Positions 45,872 through 56,856 of a stretch of 64,000 nt of DNA are shown here, one piece after another; the stretch's first letter is position 1; each line of letters starts with the position of its first letter. Both the position numbers and the translations under genes were made by a program. This DNA is from Caenibacillus caldisaponilyticus (GTDB lineage: Bacteria > Bacillota > Bacilli > Bacillales > Sporolactobacillaceae). The notes under the pieces were generated by a model. The model saw nothing but the letters and a program-made list of their open reading frames with translations. It did not search any database and was not told the origin of the DNA. Location: positions 56,048-120,047 of the forward strand of contig NZ_BDDQ01000018.1 of the NCBI RefSeq assembly GCF_002003465.1, given 5' to 3'.

Positions 45872-48800
45872 GTGGAAGGCAAAACGACGCGCGAGCGCTT
45901 TCTTCTGCTTCTCAAACAAATCGAGACGCCGGACGACCTCATGGAAAAATATTTAAACAGCGGGGAAATCGAAAAGCTCACGGTTTATCCGAACGATGGG
46001 AAATGGCGGTTTCATTTTTTGCTGGATCGGCCGTTGCCCGCTCACGTTTTTCAATGGTTAGACCGCCGCTTGCAAGAAGCGTTTCAACACATCGCCCGCG
46101 TCTCGATTTCGATAAAATATCGAGAGCCGTCTGCGGATCGCGCGCTTTATGAGCAATATTGGCCGTTCGTCGCCGACTTATTGGCCAACGATTTTCCCGC
46201 CTTTGAGCCGGTGTTGCAGGAGGCGTTATTCGACGGGGAAAAGATCAAATTTGAAGCGCGCAATGACGCGGAAGCGGAAGCATTAAGGCGGAAGCTTGCT
46301 CCAGCCATCAAAGCGCATTTCGAAAGGTATGGTCTTGCCGCCCCCGCCTGGGAAGTGGCTGTCAAAGCGAATGCCGACAAAGCTCTTGAAGATTTCTTTA
46401 AGAAACGCGACGAAGAAACGGAACATCTCGCCCGCGAGGCGGTCGCCGAGCGCCCCGCCAAGAATGAAAAGGCGCAAGAACAACCGGACGAAACTCCGCT
46501 GGCTTTTGGTTATGACATCGAGGACGAGCCCATACCGATTCGCGATATTCAGGACGAGGAAAAACGCGTCACGGTTCAAGGATATGTCTTCGATGTGGAG
46601 AAGCGCGAATTGAAAAGCGGGCGCACGCTCGTCCTATTTAAAATCACCGATTACACCGATTCGATCCTTGTCAAGATCTTTCTCCGCGACAAGGAAGACG
46701 ATCAAAAGCTGTCCCGTTTGAAAAAAGGAATATGGGTCAAAGTGCGGGGCGGCGTCCAAAACGATACGTTTGTCCGCGATCTCGTGCTGCTTGCCAGAGA
46801 TATCCGCGAGATTTATGTGCCGAAAAAAACGGATAAGGCTCCGGAAGGCCAGCGGCGGATCGAGCTCCACGCCCATACCGCGATGAGCCAAATGGATGCG
46901 ATTCCGTCCGCCTCCGAACTCATCGAAAGGGCCAAACAATATGGGCACGAGGCGGTCGCGATCACGGACCACGGCGTCGTTCAATCGTTTCCGGAGGCCT
47001 ATGCCGCTGGCAAAAAACACGGCATTAAAGTCATCTACGGGCTGGAAGCCAATCTGATCGATGACGGCGTGCCGATCGCGTTCAACGAGAAGGACATCAA
47101 ACTGACCGATGCGACTTATGTCGTTTTCGACGTTGAAACGACGGGGCTGTCCGCCATTTATAATAAAATCATCGAACTGGCGGCCGTGAAGGTGCGAAAG
47201 GGGGAAATCGTCGACCGCTTTGAATCGTTCGCCAATCCCCATGAACCGTTGTCGAAGGTGACGACCGAATTGACGGGAATCACCGACGACATGGTCAAGG
47301 ACGCGCCGGAAATCGAAACGGTGCTCGAGCGCTTTCGCGCGTTTACCGGTGATGCCATACTGGTCGCTCATAATGCCCAGTTCGACATGGGCTTCTTAAA
47401 TACGGGCTATGAGCGCATGGGCTATGGGAAAGTGGAAAACGGCGTCATCGACACGCTTGAACTCGCCCGCTTTCTCTATCCGCACATGAAAAACCATCGA
47501 TTGAACACGTTGTGCAAGGCGTTTAACATCGAGCTTGTCCAGCATCACCGCGCGATTTATGACGCCGAGGCAACCGGGCATTTGCTCTGGAAGATGGTCC
47601 TCGATTGCGCCGAAAAAGGCGTGCATTACCACAATCAGCTGAACGACAACATTGGCGGCCAAGGCCAATTCGAACGCGTCCGTCCGTATCACTGCACGAT
47701 CTTGGCGAAAAACCAAACGGGCTTGAAAAACTTGTACAAGCTCGTCTCCTATTCTCACGTCGATTACTTTTACCGCGTCCCGCGCATTCCCCGGTCCCTC
47801 TTGGAAAAACATCGCGAAGGGCTCATCGTCGGATCGGGCTGCGACCAAGGGGAAGTGTTCGAGGCGATGATGCAAAAATCGGCCGAAGAAGCCGAAAAAC
47901 TGGCGGCGTTTTACGACTATTTGGAAGTGCAACCGCCGGAAATCTTCCCGCATCTCATCGAGAAAGAGCTTGTCAGCGACGAGCTCGCCTTGCGGGAAAT
48001 CATCGCCAACATCGTCAAGCTCGGCAAAAAAATGAACAAACCGGTCGTCGCGACCGGCAACGTCCATTATCTCGATGAAACCGACCATATCTATCGAAAA
48101 ATTTTAATTGCCTCCCAATCCGGGAATCCGCTGAACCGGCAGACGCAGCCGTTGGTGCACTTCCGCACGACCGATGAGATGCTCGAAGCCTTCCGCTTTC
48201 TCGGCGAGGAAACCGCGCAGGAAATCGTCGTGACGAATACCCATAAGATCGCCGCGATGATCGATGAGGTCAAACCCGTGCGCGACAAGCTCTATACGCC
48301 CAAAATTGAAGGGGCGGAGGAAGAGGTGCGGCGCATGAGCTATGAAGAAGCGCGCCGCCGTTACGGCGAAGAATTGCCCGAAATCGTCGAGAAACGCCTG
48401 GAAAAAGAGCTGAACAGCATCATCGGCCACGGCTTCGCCGTCATCTATTTGATTTCTCATAAACTCGTAAAAAAATCGTTGTCTGACGGTTATCTCGTCG
48501 GTTCGCGCGGATCGGTCGGTTCTTCCTTCGTGGCAACGATGATGGGCATTACGGAGGTCAACCCACTGCCGCCGCACTATGTTTGCCCGTCTTGCAAACA
48601 CTCGGAGTTCTTTACAAAGGGCGAGATCGCCTGCGGGTTCGACTTGCCCGACAAAAATTGCCCGAAATGCGGGACGAAATATGTCAAGGACGGCCACGAC
48701 ATTCCGTTTGAAACCTTCCTTGGATTTAAAGGCGACAAAGTGCCGGATATCGACCTGAACTTCTCCGGCGATTATCAGCCGATCGCTCACAACTACACCA

Positions 48801-50164
48801 AAGAGCTGTTCGGCGAGGAAAACGTCTATCGAGCCGGTACGATTGGCACGGTCGCCGAGAAAACGGCCTATGGCTTCGTCAAGGGGTATGAAAGGGACAA
48901 CAACCTGCATTTCCGCGGCGCGGAAATCGACCGCCTCGCGATGGGGTGCACCGGCGTCAAGCGCACGACCGGGCAACACCCCGGCGGCATCATTGTCGTT
49001 CCCGATTATATGGATATTTACGACTTTACGCCGATCCAATACCCCGCCGACGATACCCAGTCCGAATGGAAGACGACGCACTTTGACTTCCATTCGATCC
49101 ACGACAATTTGTTGAAATTGGACATTCTCGGTCACGACGATCCGACGGCGATCCGGATGCTTCAGGATTTGAGCGGCATCGATCCGAAGACGATTCCGAC
49201 CGACGATCCCGAAGTGATGAAGATTTTCAGTTCGACGGAAAGCCTCGGCGTCACTCCGGAACAAATCCGCTGCAAAACGGGAACGCTCGGCATTCCGGAA
49301 TTCGGCACGCGGTTCGTCCGGCAAATGCTCGAAGACACACGGCCGACGACCTTCGCCGAACTCGTGCAAATCTCCGGATTGTCCCACGGCACCGATGTCT
49401 GGCTCGGCAATGCCCAAGAGCTGATCAATAACGGCATTTGCCAGCTGAAAGACGTCATCGGCTGCCGCGACGATATCATGGTCTATTTGATGCACAAAGG
49501 CCTGGAACCGTCGCTCGCCTTCAAAATCATGGAGTCGGTGCGTAAAGGGAAAGGCTTGACCGACGAATGGATCGAAGAGATGAAAAAGCACGACGTGCCG
49601 GACTGGTACATCGAATCGTGCCAGAAGATCAAGTATATGTTCCCGAAGGCGCACGCGACGGCGTACGTCCTGATGGCCGTGCGCATCGCCTACTTTAAAG
49701 TGCATTATCCGATCCTTTTCTATGCCACATATTTTTCGGTGCGCGCCGACGACGTCGACATCGACGTGATGATTCGCGGCTCCGAGGCGATCCGTGCCAA
49801 GCTTGAAGAAATCGAGGCGAAGGGCATGGACGCTTCCCCGAAAGAAAAAAGCTTGCATACGGTCTTGGAAATCGCCCTTGAGATGTGCGAGCGCGGGTTC
49901 TCGTTCAAGCCGATCGATCTCTACCGGTCGAGCGCGACCGAATTTCTCGTCGAAGGCGACGCGCTGCTCGCCCCGTTTAACGCGCTTCCCGGCGTCGGTC
50001 GGAACGCGGCGATCAATATTGTTAAAGCCCGGGAGCAAGGCGAATTTCTTTCAAAAGAAGATTTGCAGAAACGGGCGAAGCTGTCCAAAACGGTTGTCGA
50101 CTTGCTCGAACGCCACGGCTGTTTGCAAGGCTTACCGGAAGAAGATCAACTGTCCCTTTTCTAA
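45872..50164 (+). CDS. polC: DNA polymerase III alpha subunit, PolC type
   Basis: Main replicative DNA polymerase of low-GC Gram-positive bacteria. The 1430-residue protein has an N-terminal helical domain, an OB fold (about 225-325), a PHP domain from about 330 ([19 protein letters not shown]), interrupted by a DnaQ-like 3'-5' exonuclease (about 416-585, [26 protein letters not shown]), then the palm with [13 protein letters not shown] near 957, a zinc-like cluster CPSCKH...CPKCG (about 910-935) and the C-terminal HhH and tau-binding region. GTG 45872 follows GGGGGAGAAAC. Size and order match B. subtilis PolC (1437). Confidence 0.98.
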   Translation: MEGKTTRERFLLLLKQIETPDDLMEKYLNSGEIEKLTVYPNDGKWRFHFLLDRPLPAHVFQWLDRRLQEAFQHIARVSISIKYREPSADRALYEQYWPFVADLLANDFPAFEPVLQEALFDGEKIKFEARNDAEAEALRRKLAPAIKAHFERYGLAAPAWEVAVKANADKALEDFFKKRDEETEHLAREAVAERPAKNEKAQEQPDETPLAFGYDIEDEPIPIRDIQDEEKRVTVQGYVFDVEKRELKSGRTLVLFKITDYTDSILVKIFLRDKEDDQKLSRLKKGIWVKVRGGVQNDTFVRDLVLLARDIREIYVPKKTDKAPEGQRRIELHAHTAMSQMDAIPSASELIERAKQYGHEAVAITDHGVVQSFPEAYAAGKKHGIKVIYGLEANLIDDGVPIAFNEKDIKLTDATYVVFDVETTGLSAIYNKIIELAAVKVRKGEIVDRFESFANPHEPLSKVTTELTGITDDMVKDAPEIETVLERFRAFTGDAILVAHNAQFDMGFLNTGYERMGYGKVENGVIDTLELARFLYPHMKNHRLNTLCKAFNIELVQHHRAIYDAEATGHLLWKMVLDCAEKGVHYHNQLNDNIGGQGQFERVRPYHCTILAKNQTGLKNLYKLVSYSHVDYFYRVPRIPRSLLEKHREGLIVGSGCDQGEVFEAMMQKSAEEAEKLAAFYDYLEVQPPEIFPHLIEKELVSDELALREIIANIVKLGKKMNKPVVATGNVHYLDETDHIYRKILIASQSGNPLNRQTQPLVHFRTTDEMLEAFRFLGEETAQEIVVTNTHKIAAMIDEVKPVRDKLYTPKIEGAEEEVRRMSYEEARRRYGEELPEIVEKRLEKELNSIIGHGFAVIYLISHKLVKKSLSDGYLVGSRGSVGSSFVATMMGITEVNPLPPHYVCPSCKHSEFFTKGEIACGFDLPDKNCPKCGTKYVKDGHDIPFETFLGFKGDKVPDIDLNFSGDYQPIAHNYTKELFGEENVYRAGTIGTVAEKTAYGFVKGYERDNNLHFRGAEIDRLAMGCTGVKRTTGQHPGGIIVVPDYMDIYDFTPIQYPADDTQSEWKTTHFDFHSIHDNLLKLDILGHDDPTAIRMLQDLSGIDPKTIPTDDPEVMKIFSSTESLGVTPEQIRCKTGTLGIPEFGTRFVRQMLEDTRPTTFAELVQISGLSHGTDVWLGNAQELINNGICQLKDVIGCRDDIMVYLMHKGLEPSLAFKIMESVRKGKGLTDEWIEEMKKHDVPDWYIESCQKIKYMFPKAHATAYVLMAVRIAYFKVHYPILFYATYFSVRADDVDIDVMIRGSEAIRAKLEEIEAKGMDASPKEKSLHTVLEIALEMCERGFSFKPIDLYRSSATEFLVEGDALLAPFNALPGVGRNAAINIVKAREQGEFLSKEDLQKRAKLSKTVVDLLERHGCLQGLPEEDQLSLF

Positions 50165-50190
50165 TGGGCGCAGCGCCGCCGGTGGAATGG

Positions 50191-50219
50191 TTGTAAACCA
50201 TCCGCGTGTATGCTATACT
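50191..50219 (+). promoter_or_regulatory. Sigma-A promoter of the rimP-nusA-infB operon
   Basis: TTGTAA (50191-50196), 17-base spacer, TATACT (50214-50219), with a TG at 50211-50212 forming an extended -10. Predicted start near 50226. Confidence 0.75.
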
Positions 50220-50252
50220 ATTTAAGGAAATACTGGTTAATAGTTCGTAACC

Positions 50253-50281
50253 AAGAGTGGGATCTTCCCACTCTTTCGTTT
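50253..50281 (+). promoter_or_regulatory. Attenuator-like hairpin in the rimP leader
   Basis: A perfect 10-bp stem AAGAGTGGGA / TCCCACTCTT (50253-50262, 50266-50275) with a 3-base loop is followed by an interrupted U tract (TCGTTTTC). A strong stem with a poor U tract is the pattern of NusA-dependent terminators. In B. subtilis nusA is reported to be autoregulated by such an attenuator in this leader. Confidence 0.65.
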
Positions 50282-50322
50282 TCCATAAGAAATGATCAAC
50301 CGTAAGGAGGGGACAGGCGCCT

Positions 50323-50793
50323 TTGGCCGGAAAAATCAGCGAGACGGTGCGGCAGCTCGCCGAATCCGTTCTCCAGGACATGGAAGTCGAAGTGCTTGAA
50401 GTGAAATATGCGAAACAAGGAAAAAATTGGGTGTTGAAGGTCACCATCGATTCGCCCGAAGGCGTCGATCTTGACCTTTGCACGCGCGTCAGCGAACGAC
50501 TGAGCGATGCGCTGGACGAAGCCGATCCGATCAAGGACCCGTATTTGCTGGAAGTGACTTCGCCGGGTGCGGAACGCCCGCTCAACGGACCCAACGACTA
50601 TCGCAGAGCCGTCGGCAAAAACGTCCGCGTCACGACGTACGAAGCCATCGGCGGAACCAATGTGTTCGAAGGGCTCCTTCGCGCCGTCGAGGATGAGTTT
50701 ATGACGGTCGAAGTCAAACAAAAAAACAAAGTTGAAGAGGTCAACATTCCGTTTCGCTTGATCGCCAGCGCCCGCTTAGCCATCATCTTTTAA
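50323..50793 (+). CDS. rimP: Ribosome maturation factor RimP
   Basis: Assists late assembly of the 30S subunit. The 156-residue protein has the two-domain RimP form, with GKNWVLKVTIDSPEGVDLDL, SERLSDALDEADPI, and YLLEVTSPGAERPL-type (here YLLEVTSPGAERPL). TTG 50323 follows AAGGAGGGG at about 10 bases and no ATG is in frame nearby. First gene of the translation-factor operon. Confidence 0.96.
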   Translation: MAGKISETVRQLAESVLQDMEVEVLEVKYAKQGKNWVLKVTIDSPEGVDLDLCTRVSERLSDALDEADPIKDPYLLEVTSPGAERPLNGPNDYRRAVGKNVRVTTYEAIGGTNVFEGLLRAVEDEFMTVEVKQKNKVEEVNIPFRLIASARLAIIF

Positions 50794-50883
50794 TCCGTTT
50801 GAGGCAAGGTGCGGGTATGGAGTTCATAAAGGCCGATCGCTTGGGGAAGCCCGAGGCGAGTTTGTAAGGGGAGGATCAATGAG

Positions 50884-52251
50884 ATGACCAGTGACCTTTT
50901 AGAGGCACTCAACGCTATCGAAAAAGATAAGGGCATCAGCAAAGACGTGTTGATTGAGGCTTTGGAAGCCGCCTTAATTTCCGCTTATAAGAAAAATTTC
51001 AATCAAGCCCAAAACGTTCGCGTCGACATCAACGAAGAAACCGGTACTTTCAAAGTGTTCGCCCAGAAGGAAGTCGTGGAGCAAGTCGAAGATCCGCGCC
51101 TGCAAATCTCCATTGAAGAGGCGAAAAAGATCAATCCGCAGTATGAAATCGGCGACGTCGTCGAAACCGAGGTGACGCCGCGGAATTTTGGACGCATCGC
51201 GGCCCAGGCGGCCAAACAAGTCGTCACCCAAAGGGTTCGGGAAGCCGAACGCGGCGTGATTTACGCGGAATATATCGACCGCGAAGAAGACATCATGACC
51301 GGCATCGTTCAACGGATCGATTCGAAGTATATTTACGTCGATCTCGGCCGGATTGAGGCGCTGTTGCCCGTTTCCGAACAGATGCCGAACGAAAGCTATC
51401 GCCCGCACGACCGCATCAAGGTCTATATCACGAAGGTGGAAAACACGCAAAAAGGGCCGATGGTGCTCGTTTCGCGCACGCATCCGGGCTTGCTGAAACG
51501 CCTGTTTGAACTTGAAGTGCCGGAAATCTTCGACGGCACGGTCGAGATTAAATCGATCGCCCGCGAAGCCGGCGATCGTTCGAAAGTCGCCGTCCATGCG
51601 GAAGATCCGGAGATCGATCCCGTCGGATCTTGCGTCGGTCCGCGGGGGATCCGAGTCCAGGCCATCGTCAATGAATTGAAGGGCGAAAAAATCGACATCG
51701 TGCGCTGGTCCAAAGATCCGGTCGAATTTGTCGCCAACGCTTTGAGCCCGGCGAAGGTCATCGATGTCCTCGTCAACGAAGACGAAAAAGCGACGACGGT
51801 GATCGTGCCCGACTATCAGCTGTCGCTCGCCATCGGGAAACGAGGCCAAAACGCCCGGCTCGCCGCAAAGCTCACGGGTTGGAAAATTGACATCAAGAGC
51901 GAATCGGAAGCCGAAGAAATGGGATTATTCGATCTGCTCGAAGAAAGAAAACGGGAATCCGAGGCTTTATTTGCGGATGTGGACGCGGAAGATGAGGCGT
52001 TTGAAGACGACGTGGACGCCGAGCCGATCGCGGATGGGGAAGACGCCTCTGATGAAGAGGAAACGGTTGTCCCGGACGACCGCTTCGATGCGACGGGTGC
52101 TCATGAGGAATCTGCCGATGCATTCGATGACGGCGGAAGCGAACGGGCGGAAGCAGCCGCTGAAACGGATCGGACCGATGCATCGCTGCAAGGCGCAGGC
52201 GATGACCATCCCGGCGCGTCTCTCGAAGAAGGCGTAGCGCGCGAGGAATAG
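50884..52251 (+). CDS. nusA: Transcription termination/antitermination factor NusA
   Basis: Binds RNA polymerase and RNA hairpins to promote pausing and intrinsic termination. The 455-residue protein has the N-terminal polymerase-binding domain (about 1-130), S1 domain (about 135-200), and two KH domains (DPVGSCVGPRGIRVQAIVNE, SLAIGKRGQNARLAAKLTG). From about residue 358 a strongly acidic, low-complexity tail of nearly 100 residues (EDDVDAEPIADGEDASDEEE) is present; B. subtilis NusA (371) lacks it. ATG 50884 follows GGGGAGG. Confidence 0.97.
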   Translation: MTSDLLEALNAIEKDKGISKDVLIEALEAALISAYKKNFNQAQNVRVDINEETGTFKVFAQKEVVEQVEDPRLQISIEEAKKINPQYEIGDVVETEVTPRNFGRIAAQAAKQVVTQRVREAERGVIYAEYIDREEDIMTGIVQRIDSKYIYVDLGRIEALLPVSEQMPNESYRPHDRIKVYITKVENTQKGPMVLVSRTHPGLLKRLFELEVPEIFDGTVEIKSIAREAGDRSKVAVHAEDPEIDPVGSCVGPRGIRVQAIVNELKGEKIDIVRWSKDPVEFVANALSPAKVIDVLVNEDEKATTVIVPDYQLSLAIGKRGQNARLAAKLTGWKIDIKSESEAEEMGLFDLLEERKRESEALFADVDAEDEAFEDDVDAEPIADGEDASDEEETVVPDDRFDATGAHEESADAFDDGGSERAEAAAETDRTDASLQGAGDDHPGASLEEGVAREE

Positions 52252-52270
52252 GAATCGGAGGTGTTTTTTC

Positions 52271-52555
52271 GTGAAGCCGAAAAAAATCCCGATGCGAAAA
52301 TGCATTGCCTGTCAACAAAGCGAAGAAAAAAGAAACCTGTTTCGCGTCGTCCGGTCCCCTGAGGGCCGCGTCTTTCTTGACTTGACGGGAAGAAGCAACG
52401 GCCGCGGCGCTTATTTGTCGAAAAACAAGGCTTGCATCGAAAAGGCCCGTTCCAAAAATCTTTTGCAAAAGCATCTGCAAGCACCTGTCGACGATTCCGT
52501 ATATGAAGAGATGCTGGCCCATTTGGGAGACAGTCCGGATGACAGCCAAACGTGA
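52271..52555 (+). CDS. rnpM: RNase P modulator RnpM (YlxR)
   Basis: Small RNA-binding protein of the YlxR family, recently shown in B. subtilis to bind and inhibit the RNase P RNA. The 94 residues contain the signature [21 protein letters not shown] and [19 protein letters not shown] 52271 follows GGAGGTG. Its end overlaps ylxQ by 17 bases. Confidence 0.94.
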   Translation: MKPKKIPMRKCIACQQSEEKRNLFRVVRSPEGRVFLDLTGRSNGRGAYLSKNKACIEKARSKNLLQKHLQAPVDDSVYEEMLAHLGDSPDDSQT

Positions 52556-52862
52556 ACCCTGGGTTTCGCTTTTAGGTTTGGCATACCGGGCGCGCAAGGT
52601 CGTTTCGGGAGAAGAAACCGTTTTGCAAACGATCCGAAAACAAAAGGCGAAAGTCGTGCTGCTCGCCGGCGACGCTTCCGAACGGACGCGAAAGACGATC
52701 ACCGACAAATGTCGTTTTTATCGCGTGCCTCTTTTAATCGTGACCGACCGCGCCACACTCGGATCGGCCATCGGCAAGCGAGAAAGAGTCGTCGCGGCGG
52801 TGACCGACCAAGGGTTCGGTGAGAAGCTGATCGCATTGTTGGATCCATCTAACCGGGGGTGA
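52539..52862 (+). CDS. ylxQ: L7Ae/L30e-family protein YlxQ
   Basis: K-turn-RNA-binding-like protein of the ribosomal L7Ae family (RplGA in B. subtilis). The 107-residue protein contains [34 protein letters not shown] and the [15 protein letters not shown] segment. ATG 52539 lies inside rnpM after GGGAGA; an in-frame ATG at 52503 is too far upstream. infB begins 4 bases after its stop. Confidence 0.93.
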   Translation: MTAKREPWVSLLGLAYRARKVVSGEETVLQTIRKQKAKVVLLAGDASERTRKTITDKCRFYRVPLLIVTDRATLGSAIGKRERVVAAVTDQGFGEKLIALLDPSNRG

Positions 52863-52866
52863 ACGT

Positions 52867-55203
52867 ATGACTAAAATGCGTGTTTATGAGTTTGCGAAAG
52901 AAAAAAAGATATCGAGTAAAGCCATACTCCAAATGTTGGAGGAAGTCGGCATGCCCGTTTCCAGCCATATGGCCGTGATCGGCGATCAGGAAATCAAAGC
53001 GCTGAACAATCGGTTGAATGCGAAAGCCGACGGCCAAGCGGACGGACAAAATGAAAAAGGACGGAAAGCGAACGGCCCAAATGCGGGCGGACAAAATGCG
53101 GAAGCTAAGGGTAAAGGCCGCGATCAACAACGCCGCAAGCACAAGGGCGATCGCCGTTCCGGCGACCGGCACCGTCCGGGCGATGCGAAGGCCAAGGGCC
53201 CGCTGGAAGCGAAGAAGCCCGGTGCCGACAGAATGAACCGCAGCCGGCCGGCCGCGGCGGCCGAGACGGCCGAATCCCCGCAATCGCCCCGCCCCGCAGC
53301 GAACAAACAAGTGGATAAAAATCAAAAAGATGAAGGGCGGAACAATAAGAAGGAGGAAGAGCGTGCTCTTCCGCCGCGCGGCAAAAACAAAAAGGCGAAG
53401 CGTGACAAAAACGATCGCCGCAAAACGCCGGCGCGCAGCCTAGAGATTAAACTTCCCGAAAAAATCACGATTTCCGGTTCGCTGACGGTGAGCGAGCTCG
53501 CCGAAAAATTGGGGCGGCAAGCGACCGAAATCATTAAGAAGCTCATGATGGTCGGCATCATGGCGACAAAGAACCAAGAATTGGACAAAGACACGATCGA
53601 ACTCATCTGCGACGACTACGGCGTCAAAGTGGAGGAAGAAGTCCAGTTCGACGAGACGGCCTTTGAAGAATACGGCATGGAAATAGACGAGGAAACCGCG
53701 GTCACCCGCCCGCCGGTCGTGACGATCATGGGGCATGTCGACCACGGCAAAACGACGCTCCTCGATTCCATCCGCCATACGAAAGTGACCGAAGGCGAAG
53801 CCGGGGGAATCACCCAGCATATCGGCGCCTACCAAGTCACCCACGAAGGGAAGCGCATCACGTTCCTGGATACGCCGGGGCATGAAGCCTTCACGACGAT
53901 GCGGGCCCGCGGCGCGCAAGTCACCGATATTACGGTGCTGGTTGTCGCTGCCGACGACGGCGTCATGCCGCAGACGGTGGAAGCGATCAACCACGCGAAA
54001 GCCGCGAAGGTGCCGATTATCGTGGCGATCAACAAGATTGATAAAGAAGGCGCCAATCCCGAACGGGTCATGCAGGAGCTGACGGAATACGGCTTGATTC
54101 CCGAAGAGTGGGGCGGCGATACGATTTTCGTCAAACTGTCGGCGCTGCGCGGCGACGGCATCGACGAGCTGCTTGAAATGATCCTCCTCGTCGCCGAAAT
54201 CGAAGATCTTAAAGCGAACGTCGACAAGCGGGCGACCGGCACGGTCATCGAAGCCCAGCTGGATAAAGGCCGCGGTCCCGTGGCCACCCTGCTCGTTCAA
54301 AACGGTACGCTGAAGGTCGGCGATCCGATCGTCGTCGGCAGCACGTACGGCCGCGTCCGCGCCATGGTGAACGACATGGGCCGCCGCGTGAAATCGGCAA
54401 CGCCGTCCACGCCGGTGGAAGTCACCGGATTGAACGACGTGCCGAATGCCGGCGATCCGTTCATGGTGTTCGAGGATGAAAAGAAAGCGCGGCAAATCGG
54501 GGAAGCGCGCGCCGAAAAGCAGCGCATGGCCGAACGGCAAGAAACGACCAAAGTCAGCCTGGATGATCTATTCCAAAAAATTAAAGAAGGCGACATAAAA
54601 GAGATCAACGTCATCGTCAAGGCGGACGTTCAAGGCTCCGTCGAAGCGGTCGCCGGCGCGCTGCAGAAAATCGATGTCGAAGGCGTCCGCGTCAACATCA
54701 TTCATACCGGCGTCGGAGCGATCAACGAGTCCGACATCATTCTCGCTTCGGCTTCGAATGCGATCGTCATCGGCTTTAACGTCCGGCCGGATGCGCACGC
54801 CAAGCGGACGGCGGAAATGGAAAAAGTCGACATTCGCCTCTATCGCGTCATCTATGATGCCATCGAAGAAATGGAAGCGGCCATGAAAGGCATGCTCGAT
54901 CCGGAGTATCAAGAAAAAATCATCGGCCGGGCCGAAGTCCGCACCACCTTTAAGGTATCCAAAGTCGGCACGATCGCCGGTTGTTACGTCACCGAAGGCA
55001 AAGTCAGCCGCGACGCCGGCATTCGTCTCATCCGTGACGGGGTCGTCATTTATGAAGGCAAGATCGATACCCTTAAACGGTTCAAGGACGATGTCCGCGA
55101 GGTGGCGAGCGGTTACGAATGCGGCATCACTTTATCCAACTTTAACGACATCAAAGAAGGCGACGAAATGGAAGTCTTCGTCATGGAAGAAGTGAAAAGG
55201 TGA
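52867..55203 (+). CDS. infB: Translation initiation factor IF-2
   Basis: GTPase that brings initiator tRNA to the 30S subunit. The 778-residue protein has an N-terminal small domain ([17 protein letters not shown]), a long basic Lys/Gly/Gln/Asn-rich linker (about 55-195), IF2N ([20 protein letters not shown]), and the G domain with GHVDHGKTT at about 287-296, followed by DTPGHEAF and NKIDK. C-terminal domains II to IV follow. ATG 52867 follows GGGGGTGAA. The stop overlaps ylxP. Confidence 0.98.
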   Translation: MTKMRVYEFAKEKKISSKAILQMLEEVGMPVSSHMAVIGDQEIKALNNRLNAKADGQADGQNEKGRKANGPNAGGQNAEAKGKGRDQQRRKHKGDRRSGDRHRPGDAKAKGPLEAKKPGADRMNRSRPAAAAETAESPQSPRPAANKQVDKNQKDEGRNNKKEEERALPPRGKNKKAKRDKNDRRKTPARSLEIKLPEKITISGSLTVSELAEKLGRQATEIIKKLMMVGIMATKNQELDKDTIELICDDYGVKVEEEVQFDETAFEEYGMEIDEETAVTRPPVVTIMGHVDHGKTTLLDSIRHTKVTEGEAGGITQHIGAYQVTHEGKRITFLDTPGHEAFTTMRARGAQVTDITVLVVAADDGVMPQTVEAINHAKAAKVPIIVAINKIDKEGANPERVMQELTEYGLIPEEWGGDTIFVKLSALRGDGIDELLEMILLVAEIEDLKANVDKRATGTVIEAQLDKGRGPVATLLVQNGTLKVGDPIVVGSTYGRVRAMVNDMGRRVKSATPSTPVEVTGLNDVPNAGDPFMVFEDEKKARQIGEARAEKQRMAERQETTKVSLDDLFQKIKEGDIKEINVIVKADVQGSVEAVAGALQKIDVEGVRVNIIHTGVGAINESDIILASASNAIVIGFNVRPDAHAKRTAEMEKVDIRLYRVIYDAIEEMEAAMKGMLDPEYQEKIIGRAEVRTTFKVSKVGTIAGCYVTEGKVSRDAGIRLIRDGVVIYEGKIDTLKRFKDDVREVASGYECGITLSNFNDIKEGDEMEVFVMEEVKR

Positions 55204-55481
55204 TCATTGGGCTCATCCGTTGCGAATGCGTCGTTTATAACTGCCAATCCCTAAAGGATAAGCGGTCGGTGGTCAAAAGCGTTTTACAACGGATTCGAAA
55301 CACTTGCAACGTCTCGGTCGGGGAAGTCGACCATCAAGATGTTTGGCAGCGGACCGCGCTCGCCTTCGCGGCGGTCGGTTCGTCACGGGTCGCGGTCGAA
55401 CGCGAGCTTCGCCGCGCCCTTTCCGTTATCGATCAAAGCGGTGACTTGGAAGTGACCTTGACGACATGGGAATGGTTGTAA
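55200..55481 (+). CDS. ylxP: DUF503 family protein YlxP
   Basis: Small protein of unknown function that follows infB in most Bacilli. The 93 residues contain the family pattern [19 protein letters not shown] and the end [12 protein letters not shown] 55200 overlaps the infB stop (GTGA), implying translational coupling. rbfA follows after 13 bases; the setting suggests a role in translation or ribosome assembly, which is inference. Confidence 0.92.
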   Translation: MIIGLIRCECVVYNCQSLKDKRSVVKSVLQRIRNTCNVSVGEVDHQDVWQRTALAFAAVGSSRVAVERELRRALSVIDQSGDLEVTLTTWEWL

Positions 55482-55494
55482 AGCGAGGTGACTG

Positions 55495-55851
55495 ATGTTG
55501 GCAAATTATAGAGTCGGCCGCGTCGCGGAACAGATGAAAAAAGAATTGAGCGATATCATCGCTCATCGCCTAAAGGATCCCCGCATCGGTTTTGTCACCG
55601 TCACCGATGTGGAAGTGACCGGCGATCTGCAACAGGCGACCGTTTATATTACCGTTTTGGGCGATGAAGAAGCGAAAGCTTCCACTTTAAAGGCCTTTGA
55701 ACAAGCGGTCGGTTTCATCCGCTCGGAGATCGGCCGGCGCATTCGCTTGCGCAAAACGCCCGAATTGTTTTTCAAAATCGACGAATCGATCGAATACGGC
55801 AACCGCATCAATCAGCTCATCCATGAGATTAAGAAAAATGAGGATGAATAA
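55495..55851 (+). CDS. rbfA: Ribosome-binding factor A
   Basis: Cold-shock and 16S rRNA maturation factor with a KH-like fold. The 118-residue protein begins [20 protein letters not shown] and has [20 protein letters not shown] and [19 protein letters not shown] 55495 follows GCGAGGTG. A 59-base gap precedes truB. Confidence 0.97.
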   Translation: MLANYRVGRVAEQMKKELSDIIAHRLKDPRIGFVTVTDVEVTGDLQQATVYITVLGDEEAKASTLKAFEQAVGFIRSEIGRRIRLRKTPELFFKIDESIEYGNRINQLIHEIKKNEDE

Positions 55852-55910
55852 GGGTAGGCGCCATCGTCTATCCTCTTTCTTTTACCAGATGAACCGTTCA
55901 GGGGGGATGG

Positions 55911-56831
55911 ATGAAACGCATGGAGCACTTATCCGGTGTCATTCCGTTGTACAAACCAAAAGGCATGACGTCGCATGATTGCGTCCGCAAACTGCGCGGT
56001 ATTTTGGGCATTCAAAAGATCGGCCATACCGGAACGCTGGATCCCGAAGTCGACGGGGTGCTGGCGATCTGTATCGGGCGCGCGACGAAAATCGCCGAAT
56101 TTATCACGGGAACATCTAAGACCTATACGGGCGTGATCGCGCTCGGCAAGGCGACGACGACCGAAGACGTGTCGGGGGAAGTCGTTGAGGAAAAAGAGGT
56201 GCGGCACACGTGGACGCGTGCGGACATCGAACGCGTCTTCGCCGCGTTTGTCGGCACGATTCAGCAAACGCCCCCCATCTATTCGGCGGTAAAGGTCAAC
56301 GGAAAAAAACTTTATGAATACGCGCGCGCCGGCATCGCCGTCGAACGGCCGACGCGGACGGTTGAAATCTATCGCCTTGAAATCGCCGGCGACGATGAAG
56401 AATTTTCGACGCGCATTCCTTTTACCGTCGACTGCAGCAAAGGCACTTACGTCCGGACGCTGGCCGTGGACATCGGAAGGGCTTTGGGTTATCCGGCCCA
56501 TCTTGAAGCGCTGACGCGGACGCGTTCCGGCCCCTTCGCTTTGAAAGAATGCGTGACGTTTGCGGACATCGAACGGGCGGCGCAAGCCGGTGATCTCGCT
56601 TCCGTCGTCTTGGACATCGGTCGCGCTTTGAGCGGCATGAAGAAATGGACGGTCGACGGCGCATTGGAGAAAAAGGTATTGAACGGCGCGGTTTTGTCCG
56701 CACCAAAGGGCTTTCAAAACGAAGTTTTTTCTGTTTATAATAAGCATGGCGAATGCTTGGCCATTTATCGCCCGCATCCGTCGAAGGCGGGGTTGGTCAA
56801 ACCCGCGAAGGTCATCGCAGTCAGAACGTGA
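55911..56831 (+). CDS. truB: tRNA pseudouridine-55 synthase TruB
   Basis: Makes pseudouridine 55 in the T loop of tRNA, beside the U54 methylated by TrmFO. The 306-residue protein has GVIPLYKPKGMTSHDCVRKL, the catalytic aspartate in GHTGTLDPEVDGVL, YEYARAGI and CSKGTYVRTLAVDIG. ATG 55911 follows AGGGGGGATGG; ATG 55920 is an alternative. ribF follows after 25 bases. Confidence 0.97.
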   Translation: MKRMEHLSGVIPLYKPKGMTSHDCVRKLRGILGIQKIGHTGTLDPEVDGVLAICIGRATKIAEFITGTSKTYTGVIALGKATTTEDVSGEVVEEKEVRHTWTRADIERVFAAFVGTIQQTPPIYSAVKVNGKKLYEYARAGIAVERPTRTVEIYRLEIAGDDEEFSTRIPFTVDCSKGTYVRTLAVDIGRALGYPAHLEALTRTRSGPFALKECVTFADIERAAQAGDLASVVLDIGRALSGMKKWTVDGALEKKVLNGAVLSAPKGFQNEVFSVYNKHGECLAIYRPHPSKAGLVKPAKVIAVRT

Positions 56832-56856
56832 CCGCGGAGAAAGCGAGGTATCGTTT

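Noticed and set aside
48104..50038. Minus-strand 644-codon open frame opposite polC
   Set aside because: It is a mirror of the strongly biased polC codons; no ribosome site, no family resemblance, and polC motifs on the plus strand are complete.
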